From assembly GCA_002746645.1 (NCBI GenBank), contig PDPU01000032.1, positions 16,946 to 80,945 of the forward strand: a stretch of DNA of 64,000 nt. Direction: 5' to 3'. The position numbers were made by a program, and so were the translations under genes. The notes under the pieces are model-generated. The model saw only the letters and a list, made by a program, of their open reading frames with translations. It did not search any database and was not told the origin of the DNA. Source of the DNA: Gammaproteobacteria bacterium (GTDB taxonomy: Bacteria; Pseudomonadota; Gammaproteobacteria; Granulosicoccales; Granulosicoccaceae). Below are positions 60,367 to 64,000 of this stretch, piece after piece (positions within the stretch are counted from its first letter, which is position 1; each line of letters begins with the position of its first letter).

Positions 60367-60688
60367 GGAAATGACGGGGAAGTTGGGGTTGCCGGTATTG
60401 TAATTTCTTGCACGGCATCGTGCCGATGCGTTGAATCTGCTCGGCACCAGGACGTTCCACCCTGGTTACACTGCAGGGCTGGCTTGTTTTCGGGGGGTGA
60501 ATTGCGCCAGAGGCAGGTGGATCACCTTGTTACAGGACTGTTACATGGCAGTTTCCAGTTGATCTGCCGTAGTAGCATCCCATTGCGGATGCGCGCAACC
60601 GTATGGTGGTTTGAGTGCTTTGACTGTGTCATCAGTATGCAGTCTTCCATTTGAACCAATCGTTAATTTGTTACAAGGAGATCCGACA
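60367..60688. other. Intergenic region before the glycine-rich peptide gene
   Basis: This divergent spacer of about 320 bp must hold the promoters of mtaB (minus) and the peptide gene (plus). It is noticeably less GC-rich than the flanks, with repeated TTACA/TTGTTACA motifs near 60461, 60530 and 60541. A TTGACT -35-like element lies at 60620-60625 without a convincing -10. I find no gene or clear operator in it. Confidence 0.55.
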
Positions 60689-61015
60689 ATGCGTCCGATT
60701 ACCAAGCAGGAACAGAAGAGTGTCTACGGAGCTTGTGGCCACGGTCGTGGTGGTAGTTACGGCTGCGGCGGTGGCGGCGGCTACGGCGGTGGTGGCGGCT
60801 ACGGCGGCGGCGGTGGCGGTGGCGGCGGCGGTGGCGGCGGCTACGGTGGCGGCGGTGGCTACGGCGGCGGCTACGTATGCATCAGCTTCGGCGGCGGTGG
60901 CGGCGGTGGCGGCGGCGGTGGCGGCGGCGGCTACCCCGGTGGCGGCGGCGGTCACCCCGGTGGTGGCGGCGGCAGCAGCAGCGGCGGTGGCAAGTACGGC
61001 GGTTGCAGCAGCTGA
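60689..61015 (+). CDS. Glycine-rich exported peptide precursor with double-glycine-type leader
   Basis: The 108-residue product starts at ATG 60689 with AAGGAG 8 nt upstream. The first 15 residues, MRPITKQEQKSVYGA, fit the leader recognised by C39 peptidases: Ile at -12, Glu at -8, Val at -4, Gly at -2, Ala at -1. The predicted 93-residue core begins CGHGRGGSYGC and is about 70% glycine, broken by regularly placed Tyr, one YVCISF segment, YPG/HPG turns and a KYGGCSS end, with four Cys in total. Downstream genes encode an HlyD-family protein and a C39-peptidase ABC transporter, so secretion with leader removal is well supported. Antimicrobial, matrix or structural function is unknown. Candidate classes are a glycine-rich microcin-like peptide or a RiPP. 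Confidence 0.78.
   Translation: MRPITKQEQKSVYGACGHGRGGSYGCGGGGGYGGGGGYGGGGGGGGGGGGGYGGGGGYGGGYVCISFGGGGGGGGGGGGGGYPGGGGGHPGGGGGSSSGGGKYGGCSS
60765..60978 (+). repeat. Low-complexity GGC/GGT tract encoding polyglycine
   Basis: Long runs of GGY codons with interspersed TAC make up the core of the peptide gene. The tract is prone to slippage, so length variation between strains and assembly error are both possible. Confidence 0.85.
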
Positions 61016-61057
61016 TCATCGCCAATTGTTGAATTGAGTTTTCAGAGTTTTACAGAG

Positions 61058-61101
61058 ACGAATCGGGTGGCATTGATGTCGCCCGATTCGTTCTTTTGTT
61101 T
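61058..61101 (+). terminator. Intrinsic terminator/attenuator after the peptide gene
   Basis: ACGAATCGGG (61058-61067) and CCCGATTCGT (61082-61091) form a perfect 10-bp stem with a 14-nt loop, followed by TCTTTTGTTT. It lies between the peptide gene and the export genes, so it probably reduces downstream transcription relative to the peptide message. Confidence 0.82.
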
Positions 61102-61140
61102 CGAATCAGGGAACGAACTCGTCTCCTGATCAAGAGAGAT

Positions 61141-61210
61141 ACGTCAGCAACGGAAGTGTCGTCAACGGAAATGTCGTCAACGGATATGTCAGCAACGGAT
61201 ACGTCGTCAA
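61141..61210 (+). repeat. 15-bp tandem repeat over the start of the downstream gene
   Basis: Units ACGTCAGCAACGGAA, GTGTCGTCAACGGAA, ATGTCGTCAACGGAT, ATGTCAGCAACGGAT and a fifth partial unit lie head to tail. Three of the units begin with GTG or ATG in the same frame as the gene, so the array provides several alternative starts. Confidence 0.9.
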
Positions 61211-62115
61211 GGCAGGGCACCAGCCTCAAGCTGCTGGGCCAGCCCACACTGCAGGAATACATTCATTTCATTACCGAGCAGGTGGTCGATGGCGATGCCC
61301 GCTCTCGCCGGTCGGTGGTGGACGAATGGCGGGAAGTCAATGACATCTACGGCGAACTCGAGCAAAGCGAAGCCGGCATTGCCGACAGCATCGAAGTGAG
61401 TCCGCTTGATGAGGCGCTGCTTGCCCGGGCGGCAGAGATCCGTGATCGGCCCGACTTCCGCTTCACCTTCGATCGCCTGCCCACCGAGATCGTCATGGTC
61501 GAGCTGGAAAAGCTCGTCGTCTGGCAGACTCGCATCGATGCCGATTTCGCGGAGGGTCTGCAGGCAGGGCTGCACGCCTCGATGGACGCCGCCGCCATTC
61601 TGGATTTCTCCCTGCCACCACCGTCACCCGCTGACTCCATATCGGTCCGCAAGCTCGGATCCAATCGCTTTCAGTTCATGAGCGATTCCAGCGATTTCCG
61701 GCCTCATGCACCGACACTTCTCGATGCCGATCAGGTCAGTGGCTTCGAAACCTTCGGCCCCTTGTGGAAGATGGTCGGACTCGGTGTGGGTTTCGGCTCG
61801 AACTATCTCTGTGCGATTCGCTCCGAGCAGCGTCTGTTGTTGCACAACGGTCATCATCGTGCCCATGCGCTTCTTGCCAGCGGTATTCGGCATGCGCCCT
61901 GTGTGGTGCAGTCGGTCACCCGACGCGACGAGCTTGAAATCGCCGCCAAGCGTCAGGTTCTCGATGACCCGGACTTCTACTTCGGCGCAGCCCGCCCACC
62001 ATTGCTCAAGGACTACTTCGATCCACGCATCGTGCGTCGCATGCCTACCTGGCGTTCGCAGAAAGTGATCGAGATCGGTTTCGAAACCCGGGAAATCATG
62101 GTCGCAAAGGCATGA
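61171..62115 (+). CDS. Protein with ParB/sulfiredoxin-like GHHR motif, possible peptide-processing partner
   Basis: I do not recognise a named family. From ATG 61171 the product is about 314 residues. The start is ambiguous: GTG 61156 and ATG 61186 are in the same repeat, and a TTG at 61096 sits in the terminator's T-tract. The body is soluble with no transmembrane segment or signal. The most telling stretch is LLLHNGHHRAHALLASGIRH (about residue 222), which resembles the G-x-H-R nucleotide-binding loop of the ParB/sulfiredoxin superfamily (compare DGHHRxxAA). It starts about 150 nt after the peptide gene and overlaps the fusion-protein gene by 4 nt, so it belongs to the export cassette. A maturation or immunity role is inference. 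Confidence 0.65.
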   Translation: MSSTDMSATDTSSRQGTSLKLLGQPTLQEYIHFITEQVVDGDARSRRSVVDEWREVNDIYGELEQSEAGIADSIEVSPLDEALLARAAEIRDRPDFRFTFDRLPTEIVMVELEKLVVWQTRIDADFAEGLQAGLHASMDAAAILDFSLPPPSPADSISVRKLGSNRFQFMSDSSDFRPHAPTLLDADQVSGFETFGPLWKMVGLGVGFGSNYLCAIRSEQRLLLHNGHHRAHALLASGIRHAPCVVQSVTRRDELEIAAKRQVLDDPDFYFGAARPPLLKDYFDPRIVRRMPTWRSQKVIEIGFETREIMVAKA

Positions 62116-63431
62116 GCCAGGACCGGGTGGAAGGTCGTGCCGAGGAAGGTGAGTCGGCCGATTCGCCACTGTTCCGGCGCGAAGCACTCGAGAAGCAGAA
62201 CCTTCAGGCGCCGGGGCATGTGCTGCTCGTGGCCAGCCCGGGTTATACCGTGTTCACCCTGTTTGCGCTGATCTGCATGCTGGCGGTGATCGGTTTCCTG
62301 CTGTTCGGCCATTACACACGCAAGGAGCGCATCGAGGGGCAGCTCATTCCCGAACGCGGCCTGTTGCAGATTCGCTCGCCGCGCAGCGGCACCGTGACGG
62401 AAGTGCAGGTGTCGCCGGGCGACGTCGTCAAGACGGGTGATGCCCTGCTGCGTGTTTCGGCCGACGTCAGCAGTACGGCTTCCGGCGCAACCCAGGCCAG
62501 CGTCATCCGTCAGCTGGAGAACCGTCTGGACAGTCTTGACCAGCAGCAGGAGACCGAACGGAAACTGACCGCACAGCGACTCGATGAGCTGCAGGATCAC
62601 GTACTGGCCATTGAAGCCGAGCAGCGTTTGCGCGACAGTGAAATCGAGGTGCAGCGCGAGCGTGTACGTCTCGCCGAGGAAGTCAGTGACAGGTTCGATC
62701 AACACCGCGACAGCGGCGCGGTGTCGGATCAGCAATGGCGCGAAGCGCGTGATCGAGCACTGGAGCAGCGTCTGCGACTCGTGGAACTCGAGCGTCAGTC
62801 TGCCAATGCCGAACGTGAACGGGAAACCCTGCTGGCCGAGGCCGCCGACATGCCACTCGAACAACGTGTTCAGGAATCCGCCGGCATGCGCGAACGAGCC
62901 ACACTCGAGCAGGCGCTGATCGAGGCGCAGGCACAGCGTGAAGTGGTACTGTCGGCACCACAGCCGGGCGTGGTGGCTGCGGTGCATGTCGTGCCCGGTG
63001 GCAGCGCTGCCGAGCAGGCAGTACTGGTGGACATCCTGCCCGAGGATTCACCGCTGGAAGCGCGTCTGAAGGTGCCGACACGCGCCATCGGCTTCGTCGA
63101 AGTCGGGCAGTCGGTGCTCATTCGCTATCTCGCCTTTCCCTATCAGAAGTTCGGCCAGCACCGAGGGCAGGTGGTGGACATTTCACGCATCACCGGCAGC
63201 GATCTCGGCATGGGAGCAGAGTCCTTTTCGGCGTTGGGAACGCCTTTCGACACGACGGCAAGCTATCTCGTGCGCGTGGCGCTCGACAGCCAGCAGGTCA
63301 CGGCCTACGGACGCGAGATCGCGCTGCAGCCAGGCATGGAACTCGAAGCCGATCTGCTGGTTGAGCGCCGCCGCCTGATCGAATGGGTGTTCGAGCCGCT
63401 GCAGAGTCTGAAAGGCCACATCAACGGATGA
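62112..63431 (+). CDS. HlyD/CvaA-family membrane fusion protein
   Basis: The 439-residue product begins with a cytosolic segment (SPLFRREALEKQNLQAPGHV) typical of CvaA-type fusion proteins, one transmembrane helix (VFTLFALICMLAVIGFLLFG), then a lipoyl-like half-motif (RSGTVTEVQVSPGDVVKTGD), a long Gln/Glu/Arg-rich coiled-coil hairpin (about residues 120-270) and the second barrel region (VGQSVLIRYLAFPYQKFGQH). It should bridge the inner-membrane ABC transporter to an outer-membrane TolC-like pore. ATGA overlaps on both sides couple it to its neighbours. Confidence 0.9.
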   Translation: MSQDRVEGRAEEGESADSPLFRREALEKQNLQAPGHVLLVASPGYTVFTLFALICMLAVIGFLLFGHYTRKERIEGQLIPERGLLQIRSPRSGTVTEVQVSPGDVVKTGDALLRVSADVSSTASGATQASVIRQLENRLDSLDQQQETERKLTAQRLDELQDHVLAIEAEQRLRDSEIEVQRERVRLAEEVSDRFDQHRDSGAVSDQQWREARDRALEQRLRLVELERQSANAERERETLLAEAADMPLEQRVQESAGMRERATLEQALIEAQAQREVVLSAPQPGVVAAVHVVPGGSAAEQAVLVDILPEDSPLEARLKVPTRAIGFVEVGQSVLIRYLAFPYQKFGQHRGQVVDISRITGSDLGMGAESFSALGTPFDTTASYLVRVALDSQQVTAYGREIALQPGMELEADLLVERRRLIEWVFEPLQSLKGHING

Positions 63432-64000
63432 ACGCGCTCGACAAACTGCACCTCGGCCTCGGGCGCCGTCTGCCCGTGGTGCTGCAGACCGAGGCGGCCG
63501 AATGCGGCCTCGCCTGTCTGGTGATGATCGCCACCTGGTTCGGCAAGCCCACGGACCTGCCGACGCTGCGGCGCCGCTACGGGCTGTCCATGAAGGGCGT
63601 GCAACTCGATGACCTCATCGGCATTGCCGAGAAGATCGGTCTGCTCTGCCGCCCCCTGCGCCTCGAACTCGATGAGCTGCGTCTGCTGAAGACGCCCTGC
63701 CTGCTGCACTGGGACATGAACCATTTCGTGGTTCTGAAGCGCGTCGGCAACGGCAGGATCGTGATTCACGATCCGGATGTGGGCGTCCGCAAGCTGAGTC
63801 TCGAACAGACGTCCTCGCATTTCACGGGCATCGCCGTGGAGTTTGCGCCGAGCAAGGATTTCGACAACGCCGAGAAGCCAGCGCGCATTCGCCTGCGATC
63901 ACTGCTGGGCCACTTCGTCGGTGTCTACCGCACGCTCGGCCAGTTGCTGGTGCTGGCGCTTGCCATCGAAGTGTTCGGCGTCATGAGTCCCCTGTTCATG
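63428..64000 (+). CDS. Peptidase C39-containing ABC transporter (partial, C-terminus beyond window)
   Basis: The 191 residues present are an N-terminal C39 peptidase: oxyanion Gln20 and catalytic Cys26 in VLQTEAAECGLACLVMIATW, His99 in DMNHFVVLKRV, and Asp115 in IVIHDPDVGV. The start of the transmembrane domain follows (SLLGHFVGVYRTLGQLLVLA). Such PCAT transporters cleave double-glycine leaders during export. The active triad is complete, so processing of the glycine-rich precursor encoded 2.4 kb upstream is likely. The nucleotide-binding domain lies past the window end. Confidence 0.92.
   Translation, partial: MNALDKLHLGLGRRLPVVLQTEAAECGLACLVMIATWFGKPTDLPTLRRRYGLSMKGVQLDDLIGIAEKIGLLCRPLRLELDELRLLKTPCLLHWDMNHFVVLKRVGNGRIVIHDPDVGVRKLSLEQTSSHFTGIAVEFAPSKDFDNAEKPARIRLRSLLGHFVGVYRTLGQLLVLALAIEVFGVMSPLFM

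Noticed and set aside
60611..60688. Longer N-terminus for the glycine-rich peptide (26 extra residues)
   Set aside because: Starts at a weak TTG without a ribosome-binding site and would bury the leader motif; ATG 60689 has AAGGAG at the right distance.
60651..61037. Alternative frames through the polyglycine tract (Ala/Val-rich plus-strand frame and Ala/Thr-rich minus-strand frame)
   Set aside because: They are translations of the same GGY repeat in other frames, whereas the chosen frame has a Shine-Dalgarno sequence and a C39-type leader.
61096..61170. TTG start for the GHHR protein
   Set aside because: The TTG lies inside the T-tract of the terminator, and the region between consists of repeats; a later start is more likely.

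Overview
This window looks like chromosomal DNA of a free-living, GC-rich Gammaproteobacterium. The housekeeping genes (sdhCDAB-sdhE, carAB-greA, parE, ybbN, aceEF-lpd, mtaB), the type IV pilus minor pilin/PilY1 genes and the osmolyte-type DMGDH/TRAP genes support this, but no rRNA or other marker allows a genus call. Gene density is high. I see no tRNA, rRNA, insertion sequence, prophage or CRISPR array.

Layout. 1-5105 (minus): one long operon running SDHAF4-like factor, sdhC, sdhD, sdhA, sdhB, sdhE, ygfX, pdxJ (pdxJ cut by the window edge). 5190-13075 (plus): ygfZ, a 1720-residue superfamily 1 helicase with a C-terminal Vsr-like nuclease domain, a Crp-type regulator and a class III nucleotide cyclase with an FHA domain. 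13181-17383: a CBM9-like lipoprotein divergent from a Ser/Thr kinase and a small secreted/anchored partner. 17476-22171: TRAP transporter permeases (minus) divergent from a dimethylglycine/sarcosine dehydrogenase-like flavoprotein. 22292-26838: ppk2, a repeat-rich spacer, a 52-residue membrane protein, ybbN and divergent parE. 26920-33503 (plus): carA-carB-greA, a Tat-exported M15-like peptidase and an unknown secreted protein. 33609-50233 (minus): a Trm112-like protein, then two complete and divergent minor-pilin/PilY1 cassettes in tandem with one pilE between them. 50384-52510: a solitary HyuA-like protein. 52572-58733 (minus): pyruvate dehydrogenase aceE-aceF-lpd. 58930-60366 (minus): mtaB. 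60689-64000 (plus): an export cassette made of a glycine-rich peptide with a double-glycine-type leader, a protein with a ParB/sulfiredoxin-like GHHR motif, an HlyD-family fusion protein and a C39-peptidase ABC transporter cut by the window edge.

Most interesting points. (1) The right-hand cassette looks like a bacteriocin/RiPP-type system whose predicted mature product is a 93-residue peptide that is about 70% glycine with four cysteines. (2) The two PilY1 proteins carry two and four lectin-like beta domains inserted into the von Willebrand A domain. (3) Several genes have short tandem repeats whose unit contains the gene's own stop codon and extends into the 3' flank, in some cases decaying with distance. 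(4) The helicase-nuclease next to a Crp/cyclase-FHA pair has the look of a defence or stress module, but that function is inference.
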